IMG/VR virus record: IMGVR_UViG_3300006332_000940
Location: 1 to 27,065 of that record
Strand: one strand, 5' to 3'
DNA from: a virus
DNA length: 27,065 nucleotides
Below are positions 1-8,100 of the stretch, piece after piece. The number at the start of each line of letters is the position of its first letter. Within the stretch, counting starts at the first letter, position 1. Made by a program: the position numbers and the translations under genes. The notes under the pieces are model-generated. The model made no database searches and was not told the DNA's origin. It saw only the letters and a list, made by a program, of their open reading frames with translations.

Positions 1-2
1 CA

Positions 3-161
3 CCTGGCGGTCCCCCAGGGCCGACAGGGCCCACGGGTCCCACCGGGAGTACAGGTCCAGCGGGTCAAGCAGCGGGAACCGTAAAAGGTGGTGTTGCTGA
101 GTCAAATACAAATGGAGATTATGGAGGCGTCACACCTATTGACGCAGGAGGGCCAACGTAG
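3..161 (+). CDS. Collagen-like tail fibre protein, C-terminal fragment
   Basis: The 5' end lies outside the window. The visible 52 codons start with repeated Gly-X-Y triplets (PGGPPGPTGPTGPTGSTG), the signature of collagen-like triple-helical fibre segments in phage tail proteins. They end in a Gly-rich tail (GGVAESNTNGDYGGVTPIDAGGPT). The stop TAG overlaps the GTG start of the next gene (taGTG), so the two are probably translationally coupled. The next protein has the same Gly-X-Y block and a similar tail, so the two are paralogues from tandem duplication. The likely role is a fibre or fibre-tip subunit; the target is unknown. Confidence 0.7.
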   Translation, partial: PGGPPGPTGPTGPTGSTGPAGQAAGTVKGGVAESNTNGDYGGVTPIDAGGPT

Positions 162-463
162 TGCCTATTCAGATTCAATTCCGCCGAGGACCCCATGCCC
201 AGTGGACGGCTGCTGACCCCGTTTTAGCTGACGGCGAAATGGCATTCCAAACTGACGCTGGTGGCGGTCAACCAGCCATGACCTTAAAGATAGGTGATGG
301 TACTACGGCTTGGAGTTCGCTGGCTTACGGCGGACTTGTAGGCCCGACTGGACCGACAGGTCCTCACGGAACTTCCGTCAATAACCTTGACGGGGGCGAA
401 GCGGCAACTAACTATGGAGGCATCGGAGCTACGGCTACTGGTGGAAACGCACAAGGAATATAA
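161..463 (+). CDS. Fibre protein with tropism-determinant-like N-terminus and collagen-like repeat
   Basis: This 100-aa protein starts at a GTG overlapping the upstream stop. Residues 1-58 hold the pattern IQFRRG...W..ADPVLADGE...QTD...KIGDGTTAW.SL, typical of the small N-terminal domain of Bordetella phage Mtd and many phage fibre proteins, where it attaches or trimerises the fibre. Residues about 60-69 are a short Gly-X-Y stretch (GPTGPTGPHG). The C-terminus is Gly/Asn/Ala-rich and resembles that of the preceding partial gene. It is a small fibre or adaptor, much shorter than a full receptor-binding protein. The next gene begins directly after the stop. The family call is from pattern recognition only. 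Confidence 0.7.
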   Translation: MPIQIQFRRGPHAQWTAADPVLADGEMAFQTDAGGGQPAMTLKIGDGTTAWSSLAYGGLVGPTGPTGPHGTSVNNLDGGEAATNYGGIGATATGGNAQGI

Positions 464-943
464 ATGGCTGTACAAATACAACTTCGACGAGACACTGCTA
501 CCAACTGGAATAGCGCCAACCCGACTCTTGCTCTTGGCGAGTTCGGGTTGGAAACCGACACGATGCTCTACAAGATTGGTGATGGCGTTACTGCGTGGAC
601 CTCGTTATCTCATGCGACGTTAGCTGGCACTGACGTATTCACGATTAACGAGCAGACAGGTACCGCTTATACATTGGTTGCTGGGGACGCTGGCAAGCTC
701 ATTAAGATAACGAACGCTGCGGCAAACACCTTAACGGTGCCGCCTAACTCTAGTGTCGCTTTCGCTACTGGGACCACCATAACAGTTGCCCAATACGGTG
801 CAGGTCAAACAACTTTGACTGCTGGCGCTGGTGTAACCATTTATTCGTATGGTGCAGCTTTGGCTCTGTCTGGACAATATGCCCAAGCAGTTTTAACTAA
901 ATGTGACACCGATATTTGGATCGCAGCAGGGCTTTTGAGCTAA
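464..943 (+). CDS. Fibre/adaptor protein with tropism-determinant-like N-terminus
   Basis: This 159-aa protein starts at an ATG directly after the previous TAA. Residues 1-48 (VQIQLRRDTA..W..ANPTLALGEFGLETD...KIGDGVTAW) repeat the N-terminal domain of the preceding gene, so it is a paralogue with a different C-terminal half. Residues about 60-159 are Thr/Ala/Gly-rich and beta-like (TINEQTGTAYTLVAGDAGKLIKI.NAAANTLTVPPNSSVAF..GT), a pattern common in phage head- or tail-fibre decoration domains. The most likely role is a virion-attached fibre segment carrying the downstream tip proteins. Its stop TAA overlaps the next ATG (taATG), indicating coupled translation. Confidence 0.7.
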   Translation: MAVQIQLRRDTATNWNSANPTLALGEFGLETDTMLYKIGDGVTAWTSLSHATLAGTDVFTINEQTGTAYTLVAGDAGKLIKITNAAANTLTVPPNSSVAFATGTTITVAQYGAGQTTLTAGAGVTIYSYGAALALSGQYAQAVLTKCDTDIWIAAGLLS

Positions 944-1521
944 TGGCTGGTACAACTACCGCTGCCCGACTTGCCTACGGCTCTATTGTCGCTACTAAAT
1001 CCCTTGCTCCTGTGGACCGATTCGTACATATTTACTCTGCGTCTATTTCCACTAATAGCAACATAAATAATATTTCTACTCTGAACAGCGAGATGACTGA
1101 CCTACTAATTTTTGGGCAGTCATCGAACCAAAGCACTCAGAATGGTTGGGGATACGTTAATTTACGAGATTCGAGTTACGGTGAATACGGTCAAGGAAGA
1201 ATACGGTATTCAGGCAACAACATTGGGCAGTCCTGGGATAGCGACCAAGGATATACGTTTGCGATGTACCACAATGGGTATTCAAACTACCCAAATATGT
1301 ATGTGGCTCATGTAGCGAATGCTTTCAGAAATGATGTGCCAAAACTTTGTAACATGCAGTGGGCATCTCAAGTAGGAAACAACAGTTGGATCTGTCATGG
1401 GGGAAACAACAGTTTTTGGAACAGCACCAACAAAATAGACAATATTTATATCTACGATAACTACGGAAGTGGTTCGTCAAGTTATCAGCACTATAGCCTT
1501 TACGGGATTATAAGGAAGTAG
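943..1521 (+). CDS. Virion surface protein with C-terminal SLYGI-type beta domain
   Basis: This protein has 192 aa. An in-frame ATG at 916 exists, but the ATG at 943 overlaps the upstream stop (TAATG), the coupling pattern used by its neighbours, so 943 is chosen. The sequence is rich in Asn, Ser, Tyr and Gly and has low charge. It opens with a segment like DRFVHIYSASISTNSNINNIS and ends with a strand block and YSLYGIIRK. I recognise the C-terminal sLYGI ending and the preceding I-x-I-Y strands as a pattern of many phage virion proteins thought to be beta-sandwich fibre tips; the function is not established. The next two genes end similarly (AVHAYGA and TLYDYRR), suggesting three diverged paralogues. 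Confidence 0.6.
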   Translation: MAGTTTAARLAYGSIVATKSLAPVDRFVHIYSASISTNSNINNISTLNSEMTDLLIFGQSSNQSTQNGWGYVNLRDSSYGEYGQGRIRYSGNNIGQSWDSDQGYTFAMYHNGYSNYPNMYVAHVANAFRNDVPKLCNMQWASQVGNNSWICHGGNNSFWNSTNKIDNIYIYDNYGSGSSSYQHYSLYGIIRK

Positions 1522-1523
1522 TT

Positions 1524-2183
1524 ATGGCTGGGTATGTGAAAGAACTGGCTAGGACAACAATAAAGAACAACAATGGTCCTAACGCTGTTGAGCTTTCGTG
1601 GTCTATCCCAAGTGGGGCAACTTCTATTCAATTTGAAGCAACCTATGGTGTGGGACCTTATAACCAAGGTGGCCTAAACCAAATGCGTATTAAATGGAAT
1701 GGGGCGTGGACTGGGGGAAGTAACGCTTCAGCCAAAGATGCTTACCTTATTCAGCAAATAAGAGAATATTCAAGTTCTCAATGGTACGGAATGCACAACA
1801 ACAGGGACCCAAATAGTAACGGTGGTCGTGACGGGTTTGGAATGGAATTTTATTCTGAACCGTCGAATTATATTTGGTATGACACAAGTAACTCTAATGA
1901 GCCTTGGCCGAATAGAGGGGTTTACGGATATTGTTTAAGTCCAGCTACTACTGACAACATGAAACAGCTTGTTTGTCAGTCTTGGATGAACTCAACCAGC
2001 AACAACAGTAGCGTAGATGCTAGTTACACAAACTCTCAGCAGTTGAGTGCTGGGGTTATAGATCCTTACGATTACGAGTCAGTGTCCAAGGGAGCGTTTA
2101 CTAGCATCAGATTCAATGTAGCTGACAGCACAATGCGGTTTTCTAAACACTCTACTTTTGCGGTTCACGCATACGGGGCGTAA
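1524..2183 (+). CDS. Putative fibre-tip or receptor-binding protein (paralogue 2)
   Basis: This 219-aa protein starts two bases after the previous stop. It is rich in Asn, Ser, Gly, Trp and Tyr with few charged residues, as in extracellular beta-structured phage adhesins. The N-terminus contains VELSWSIPSGATSIQFEATYG, similar to the start of beta-sandwich virion proteins. The end (SIRFNVADSTMRFSKHSTFAVHAYG) matches the layout of the neighbouring SLYGI-type ending. No enzymatic motif is seen. Its position between two proteins of similar size and composition argues for a receptor-binding set. I do not recognise a specific named family; the role is inferred from composition and context. Confidence 0.55.
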   Translation: MAGYVKELARTTIKNNNGPNAVELSWSIPSGATSIQFEATYGVGPYNQGGLNQMRIKWNGAWTGGSNASAKDAYLIQQIREYSSSQWYGMHNNRDPNSNGGRDGFGMEFYSEPSNYIWYDTSNSNEPWPNRGVYGYCLSPATTDNMKQLVCQSWMNSTSNNSSVDASYTNSQQLSAGVIDPYDYESVSKGAFTSIRFNVADSTMRFSKHSTFAVHAYGA

Positions 2184-2185
2184 CA

Positions 2186-2842
2186 ATGGGGCAACCAGTT
2201 AATCAAATATTTTCCACAACAGTAACCGCAGCTACTGGCACCATTATTGTGGCTGGTCTTAACAATTCAGGGCAGAGATCTACCTCCAGCGGCCTGGAAG
2301 GTTGGGGCATCCGTATGGAGCTTATGATGCCTGCACAATTAACTGCTGGCGGTCTGTTTAGCGAATGCTTTTGGCAAGCAGGAGACAATGGCGGATCGTC
2401 TTGGCAGACCTCTGGTTACTATTCGAGGTGGTATTACAGGTACGCCCACTCGCAAGCAAATCAGTACTGGAATACTTATGACACTAGTAACTCGGGGAGT
2501 TACACCTATGGTTCTGGCATTATTGGACGGATAGGTGGTGCCCATACGCCTGTTGGGGACGTTAATGACGGCGTGTCGTCGTGGGTTACTGATTGGTGGT
2601 GTCCAACTGGAAACCTTCCCCAAATTTATACTTCTTATGGAGCGTATTGTTCTGTTGAGTCTGGGACGTATCACACGATGGCTGGGGAAGTTGGATGGTA
2701 TACGAGCGCAGGGGTAAACACGACGTATATGTATGGTTTCGGAAGTAACGGTGGAAGTTTCAGATTGCAAACCAGCGGTGGAAGTTTCCCAGTAGGGACA
2801 ACACTAACTTTGTACGATTATAGAAGAGCTAACGACCAGTAG
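2186..2842 (+). CDS. Putative fibre-tip or receptor-binding protein (paralogue 3)
   Basis: This 218-aa protein starts two bases after the previous stop. Like the two genes before it, it is dominated by Ser, Gly, Tyr, Trp, Thr and Asn (for example YYSRWYYRYAHSQANQYW) and has almost no Lys. The C-terminus (SFRLQTSGGSFPVGTTLTLYDYRR) has the same strand-Gly-strand pattern as its neighbours. No catalytic motif is visible, so a depolymerase role is not supported. The best reading is a beta-structured adhesin at the fibre tip, the last of three consecutive paralogue-like genes. Sequence identity among the three is low by eye and needs structural comparison. Confidence 0.55.
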   Translation: MGQPVNQIFSTTVTAATGTIIVAGLNNSGQRSTSSGLEGWGIRMELMMPAQLTAGGLFSECFWQAGDNGGSSWQTSGYYSRWYYRYAHSQANQYWNTYDTSNSGSYTYGSGIIGRIGGAHTPVGDVNDGVSSWVTDWWCPTGNLPQIYTSYGAYCSVESGTYHTMAGEVGWYTSAGVNTTYMYGFGSNGGSFRLQTSGGSFPVGTTLTLYDYRRANDQ

Positions 2843-2848
2843 GTAAAT

Positions 2849-3082
2849 ATGTCAGAAGAAATGCGACCCACAATTCTCATCATAAATGCAGCCACAGGAG
2901 AGGAAACTCTTCGGGATGTAACCGATGAAGAGTGGGAAGAAATGAAAGCTATGGATGCCAAGAATGCTGAAAGAATAGCTGAAGAAGAGGCTATTGAAGC
3001 TCAACGTGAGGCTGATAAAGCTTCTGGTGATGCGAAATTAAAAGCGCTTGGACTTACGGATGCCGAAATAGCTGCACGATGA
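2849..3082 (+). CDS. Small acidic coiled-coil protein, possible fibre chaperone
   Basis: This 77-aa protein is very acidic and probably helical (DEEWEEMKAMDAKNAERIAEEEAIEAQREADKA), ending in a short LGLTDAEIAAR segment. Small proteins with an N-terminal strand, a charged helix and a C-terminal LGLT(D/E)xE(I/A) motif are common directly after phage fibre genes, where they are proposed assembly chaperones. That role is inferred only from position and form. Its stop overlaps the start of the next small gene (ATGA), so the two are likely co-translated. Confidence 0.6.
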   Translation: MSEEMRPTILIINAATGEETLRDVTDEEWEEMKAMDAKNAERIAEEEAIEAQREADKASGDAKLKALGLTDAEIAAR

Positions 3083-3234
3083 GCGCAGACGTAGGTATCG
3101 AAGAAGTTTTAGATTCTTTAAGTGAGCGTGGGAAGATGGAATGGGAACTCGCTTTGATGCGAGTTCACATTGCCAATCTTGAAGCGGCTCAATGTTCGTG
3201 TGACTGCGATAAATGTGGGACGCCTGAAGATTAA
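3079..3234 (+). CDS. 51-aa protein with a Cys cluster
   Basis: This small gene begins at the ATG of an ATGA overlap with the previous stop and runs 51 codons to TAA. The protein starts MSADVGIEEVLDSLSERGKM and ends QCSCDCDKCGTPED. The first 35 residues look like an amphipathic helix. The C-terminal C-x-C-x-C-x2-C cluster could bind a metal or form disulfides. I do not recognise the family. Translation coupling and the fill of an otherwise empty gap support its reality. It lies between the fibre genes and the internal virion protein genes. Confidence 0.55.
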   Translation: MSADVGIEEVLDSLSERGKMEWELALMRVHIANLEAAQCSCDCDKCGTPED

Positions 3235-3248
3235 TTGTAGGAGTAGTT

Positions 3249-3929
3249 ATGGCGATTATTGAACCAACAAAGGGCTACAGTTATCGTCCTCCCTATGCAG
3301 GGATGAAGAAGAATCTTGCTCGTGGTCGTGCTTTGAACTTTGCTGAGGCAGAGTATGGTGCGCCACGGCCTAGTCGTGTGGCTGGGCGAACGAGTGTTGC
3401 CCCTAATTATGCTGATATTGATGCGGCTTCTTTTGGGGCGTTAGCTTCAGGCAACGCCCCTTCTCTTAATACTAATACTCTTCGTAAGGGTTCCCCCTAT
3501 GCAGGGGGTGTCATACATGACAGATCATTTGGTGATCCTAGAACCATGATGAACTCCGCTATTCAAAATGCAATGACGAAGATGCGGTTGGGTGTTCAGC
3601 GTTCAGATCTTACTGCTGATACGGCTATGACGTTGGGGGATATTAGTCGTTACGCTGCGAGAGACAGAGAAGGTCTTATTGACCGTTTGAACGCAAGAAA
3701 TGTTTTTAACAGTGGAATTAAAGAAAAGACTTTGGGTCGATCTGTAGGGGACGAGGTTCGCTACAAGGGTCGCACTATGAATCAGGCGCTGAGGGGTTTG
3801 AGGGATTTAAGTCTTGCTGGGGATGAAGCAGATTTTAGTGAGTTTCAAACGAACGTGAATTCGATGTTGTCTGACGCTGACCAAATTAGGGCGAATATGG
3901 CGTCCAAGATCAAGGAGTTCAGTGTCTAA
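3249..3929 (+). CDS. Putative internal virion protein (226 aa)
   Basis: The start ATG follows a good ribosome binding site (TAGGAG, then TAGTT). The protein is basic and Arg/Ala/Gly-rich, with an N-terminal tail of tyrosines and prolines (TKGYSYRPPYAGMKK) and no transmembrane segment or enzyme motif. It is followed without a gap by a 419-aa and a 2219-aa gene. This small-medium-very large order upstream of the lysis genes recalls the T7 internal core (gp14, gp15, gp16), so a DNA-ejection protein is a reasonable inference, although no homology is visible by eye. A minor capsid role is also possible. Confidence 0.5.
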   Translation: MAIIEPTKGYSYRPPYAGMKKNLARGRALNFAEAEYGAPRPSRVAGRTSVAPNYADIDAASFGALASGNAPSLNTNTLRKGSPYAGGVIHDRSFGDPRTMMNSAIQNAMTKMRLGVQRSDLTADTAMTLGDISRYAARDREGLIDRLNARNVFNSGIKEKTLGRSVGDEVRYKGRTMNQALRGLRDLSLAGDEADFSEFQTNVNSMLSDADQIRANMASKIKEFSV

Positions 3930-5188
3930 TGGCTATAGGTAGCGGTAGACCTACTAATAAGATTATTCGGGGTAACGAGCAATCTTATTCTCAAAAACCT
4001 GGAGATCCTTTAATAGATCTTCCTGATGTATCTGATAAAGATGCTTTAAAATTTGCTCAAAGTCTTACTAATCCTTTTTCGGCTCTTTGGAGTTTAGGTG
4101 GTTTGATTTCAAAGGGTGGAATTCCTGATGATGCCATAATAGGTGGGCGACACGGGCTTATTTCAGAGGATTTGCAAAGAGGAAATACTCAACCCCCTTC
4201 TGATTACAATTTTAATGAACCTGGAGGTCGTTATACGCCTGAGTGGGGACAGGCAATGATTGACGCTTATAAGAAAGAGCCTGCTGATTGGGAAACTATT
4301 GATGCTGCATCGCTAGGTAAAACAGGCGATGGGATGTCTGCTTTAGACCAGTACTATCAAGCGTTAGAACAAACAGCTAGAGATAACGCTGCTGCTGCTC
4401 AACAGTCGTTGAGAGATTATGCAGATTATGGGATGGCGCAGCTTGACGCTGACGTTTCAGCTTTTGGTGAGCAGCTTGATGAACAAGAAGCAGCGAAAAT
4501 AGGGTTGTTGCAGCAGTCTGCGGATCAACGTAAAGAAGATTACACTTTTATGGTTGAGTCTATGGGTGGCGAAGAAGCTGCTGCTCAAGCTTATTTAGCG
4601 GATATGGGTATTAGAGATCCTGCTGCTTTCACGCAAGAACCGTTAAACGAAACGCAAGCTCTTCTTGGGACAAGTTATCGTTCTGGTGCTGAAGCAGGCT
4701 TACAAATTCAAAGTGTTTTGAATTTTGCTGCGGATCAGATTCAGAATATCAACATGAGCAACATGACTACTAGTCGTGCGAACATGTTGGTTAATACTGC
4801 TTTGCAAGCTCAGTCTATTCAAAAATGGTTGAATGACTCTTTGCTTAGTATCGAGATGAAGAAACTTGAAGGAAAGATTGAGGACGAAGAGCAAGCGAAA
4901 CAGATGGAAGCTGTAGCTGGTTACGCAAGAGCTTTGGGTGGTCAATTAGGTTTGAATGCCGATCAAGTAATCGCTATGGATCAGTTTGATATTTTGGATG
5001 ATTGGGCTAATGAAATGTGGAAGCCTGATGAGACAAGCCCGATGATGGTAAATCCGTTGACTGGTATTGCTGCTCCCAATGATGAAGTGTTGGATCAGCT
5101 TAAAGCGTTTAAGTTGTGGCTTGAAGGGCAGGAGCAATACAAGTTAAATGAGGAACTGGGTGCGTTTATGGATATGACTGGGAAGTGA
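3929..5188 (+). CDS. Putative internal virion protein (419 aa, helical)
   Basis: The ATG overlaps the upstream TAA (TAATG). The protein has a polar N-terminus of about 100 residues. Its long central part, residues about 140-350, is rich in Ala, Gln, Glu and Asp and predicted helical (DNAAAAQQSLRDYADYGMAQ, then MKKLEGKIEDEEQAKQMEA), followed by an acidic C-terminus. No catalytic motif is seen. Size, helical content and position just before the giant 2219-aa gene fit an ejectosome or internal core protein comparable in position to T7 gp15. The functional call is inference from synteny. Confidence 0.5.
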   Translation: MAIGSGRPTNKIIRGNEQSYSQKPGDPLIDLPDVSDKDALKFAQSLTNPFSALWSLGGLISKGGIPDDAIIGGRHGLISEDLQRGNTQPPSDYNFNEPGGRYTPEWGQAMIDAYKKEPADWETIDAASLGKTGDGMSALDQYYQALEQTARDNAAAAQQSLRDYADYGMAQLDADVSAFGEQLDEQEAAKIGLLQQSADQRKEDYTFMVESMGGEEAAAQAYLADMGIRDPAAFTQEPLNETQALLGTSYRSGAEAGLQIQSVLNFAADQIQNINMSNMTTSRANMLVNTALQAQSIQKWLNDSLLSIEMKKLEGKIEDEEQAKQMEAVAGYARALGGQLGLNADQVIAMDQFDILDDWANEMWKPDETSPMMVNPLTGIAAPNDEVLDQLKAFKLWLEGQEQYKLNEELGAFMDMTGK

Positions 5189-5191
5189 TGT

Positions 5192-8100
5192 ATGGCTCTC
5201 CCAGAAAAATTCTCACATAACCAGGATCATCCTCAAGTTTATACTCCTCAACAAGCCAAAAAATATCATTACACTCCTCAGATAGCTAAACAACTTACTA
5301 GAGATGCCATGTATAAGGATCTCGGTTTAGGTGCTGACACGGAAGTCGCTAAGACTTCCCCTTTGTTTGATCCAAGACAATTTGCTCTTCCTTCGGCTCC
5401 GACGAAGGAAAGCAATCCTGTTTTTGATATCCCAATATTGGGTCCTGCGTTGGACTTGTTGGACACTCCGAGGGCTGGAATTGTTTCAGCTATTAAAGAG
5501 TTCGGAGATATTTTCGATGATGAAGAAAGTTTTTCTCTGGGGGATTGGTGGGAACAGACTGGTGACAACATCTTCATGGGAGAGGTGTTGCGTGATTGGG
5601 GAGTTGATCTTCCTGGGCCTTTGGATTTTGCTCTTGGGTTGACGTTAGATATTGCGTTTGATCCTTTGACGTATTTGTTGCCGTTGGGTGCGTGGGCACG
5701 AGTAGCTACGAAACCTCAGATGGTAAAACATTTGAAAGATGCCGCTAACGCAGCAAAATACGGAAAAGTTAAGGATGCAGCTAAAGCAACAAGAATGGAG
5801 GATGCTGCTGCACGAGTAGCTGAACGAGGCATCTTTGCTGCAGGTAAAGATGTCTTAGAAGAACTTGGATTGCCTACTGCAATAAAGTTCTCAGTTCCTC
5901 TTACTGGGCGCATAGGTCAAGGAATATTTGAACGACCACTAAGGAACATTCCTGGGGTTGGTCAAAGGTATGCTGCTTGGGCAAATGCGAAACGTGTAGG
6001 CCAACTTAAACCAATCAACACTGAAGTAGTTGATTTGGTTGATAAAGCTGGTCGTCCTCTTAAAGCATTAGATGATGCGGCCATACAGACAAGAGTTCTT
6101 AAAGCTGTTAATGAGTTAGACGCAGCTAAACGTGCTGGAACTACAAAACAAGTTGCAGAACGTATTGTTACTCGTGCTCCCAAAACAGGTGAACAGGTTG
6201 TTAGGTCTGCTCGGACAGCCCAAAGAATGCCGATTGAAGCACCGTTTAAGCTTCCTATTGGGTTTGGTGTTTTAGCTGTTGTTGCTGGGCTTCCTGGCAA
6301 GGCTATGGGGCAAGCCCAAAAATCGAAAATGGTAAACACCCTTAGCGAAGGTTTGTCTACTCGTTTTCATTTGAATCAAATGTATCGCTCTGGTGATATA
6401 AACCAGATCGAAAACGCATTGTGGCTAGAAGGCGCAGCTAACCGTGGTCTTATTAAAGACAATGTTTTTAGAACTAAACACACGCAGGAGCTTGGCAATA
6501 TAGCTAGGACTGCCCGAGAAGCTGATATCGACTTTGACGATATCTTTCGGGGCGCTAACGAAAAGATGGGTAGCGAAGCTGCAGGTCGTGTCAACGTGTT
6601 GTTGGGTCCTGTAGCTAAAGGTGGTAGCCAAGAAGTCCAAGACATAGTTGTGCGTTTGCAGAAATGGTTTGATGAAGTTCTGAGGACGTATAACGAGGCT
6701 TTGCCTTGGCAGGATGATCTTCCTGGGCTGTTATCTGAGATGTATGTCACTCGTCAGATCCATGGGAAAGACCTTGATCTTGTTTACAAGAACGCTAAAA
6801 GCGTTCGGGTGCAAGATTTAGAAGGGCTTTCAGGAAGTCCTTTTAAGAACCGTGAACTTGTTTTGCCTGACGAAATTAAAGCGCAAGCTGCTGATGGTTA
6901 TGTTCCTGCGGCGGAACAAACAAGGATTGCATCTCAATATGGGATGACTTTTGAAGAAGTCCTTGATGCAGGTTTGCCTGTGCAGGTAACAACGACGGAT
7001 GGAAGAGTCTTACGTTCTCATTTCATGGGAGAAGGTTTTCTTCCTTACGATCAAGGCGGCAGTGTTCTTACCCAGATGGATACGATAGGTACTCGTAATC
7101 TGGGTTCTGATTATCGCAAACTATTTACAGAAGACGCTAATTTGGCTCTAAGTAAATATTTGCAAATGATGGGCGAAAACATTCGTGCTCAGTCCATTGT
7201 TGGTGATCTGTCTCAAGCTGGGATCATTGTTAAAGCTAACGATGCAGGTTTAGCTTCACGTTATGTTGGTCGCAAAGTTGCTGCAGATATTCAGGATGCT
7301 AAAGGCGCAGTTAAGAAAACGCAGAGAGCAAAACAAAGGATAGAGAAGAGAGTTGCTGCTGCTGCGAGAGTTATTTCTAAATATGCGGAAGAGCCGATAG
7401 ATGAGCTTGTTGCTGCTCAACCTAGGAACCGTAAAGGTTCAGGGACGATGCGGCCTCGAACTGCCGCAGCGGTTGATGAGTTAGCAAACATTGAAGCTCA
7501 AATGGTTGACGTTGAGAGTGCGCTTACTGCTTTGATAGAAGGCACTGCAGATAATTTGACTGCAGGCGCTAGACGCTTGTTGGCTTCTGGAGATCCTGAG
7601 CAGATAAGAATTAAAGGACAGTTTGGTCCGAAGCTTCAACGTGCAGTACCTCCTGAGGGGACTGCTAAAGAACAGCGTGCTCTTAGGAAAGCTCAAATCG
7701 CTGAAGAAGATATTGCTAGTGCTACAGAAGAATTAGTTAAAATTCGCGAAGACATTCATCAGCTTATGAAAGCACATGGTGAGCTACAAATACGGATGAG
7801 CCGAGCAGGTGCTGGGACTAATCAAGAGTTTGTTGCTGAAGTTCAAGCGATGGGAGAATATCTACAGCTTTACGCTGAAGATATTGAAAGAATCGCTCAA
7901 AATTATGTAGCAAATGTTTTAGAGTTATCTGAGAATGTTCAAGCTGCTCGAATATTGAGCGAGCTAGGGGAAGGATTGTTTGGAGACATTCAAGTCTTTA
8001 AACGTAATCCTTCGGTGGCGTTAGAAGACAAGCTTGACGCTGCTAGAAACACTCTTAAGGAAACTGAAGCAGGTCTTACACCTTTGCAAACTGTTGATGT

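Noticed and set aside
161-943. Diversity-generating retroelement variable fibre
   Set aside because: The N-terminal domains resemble Mtd, but no reverse transcriptase, template repeat or C-type-lectin variable tail is visible in the window.
6376-6750. Antisense reading frames inside the giant gene (for example 5962-6339, 6376-6750)
   Set aside because: They lie fully opposite a long gene, lack ribosome sites, and their composition fits shadow frames.
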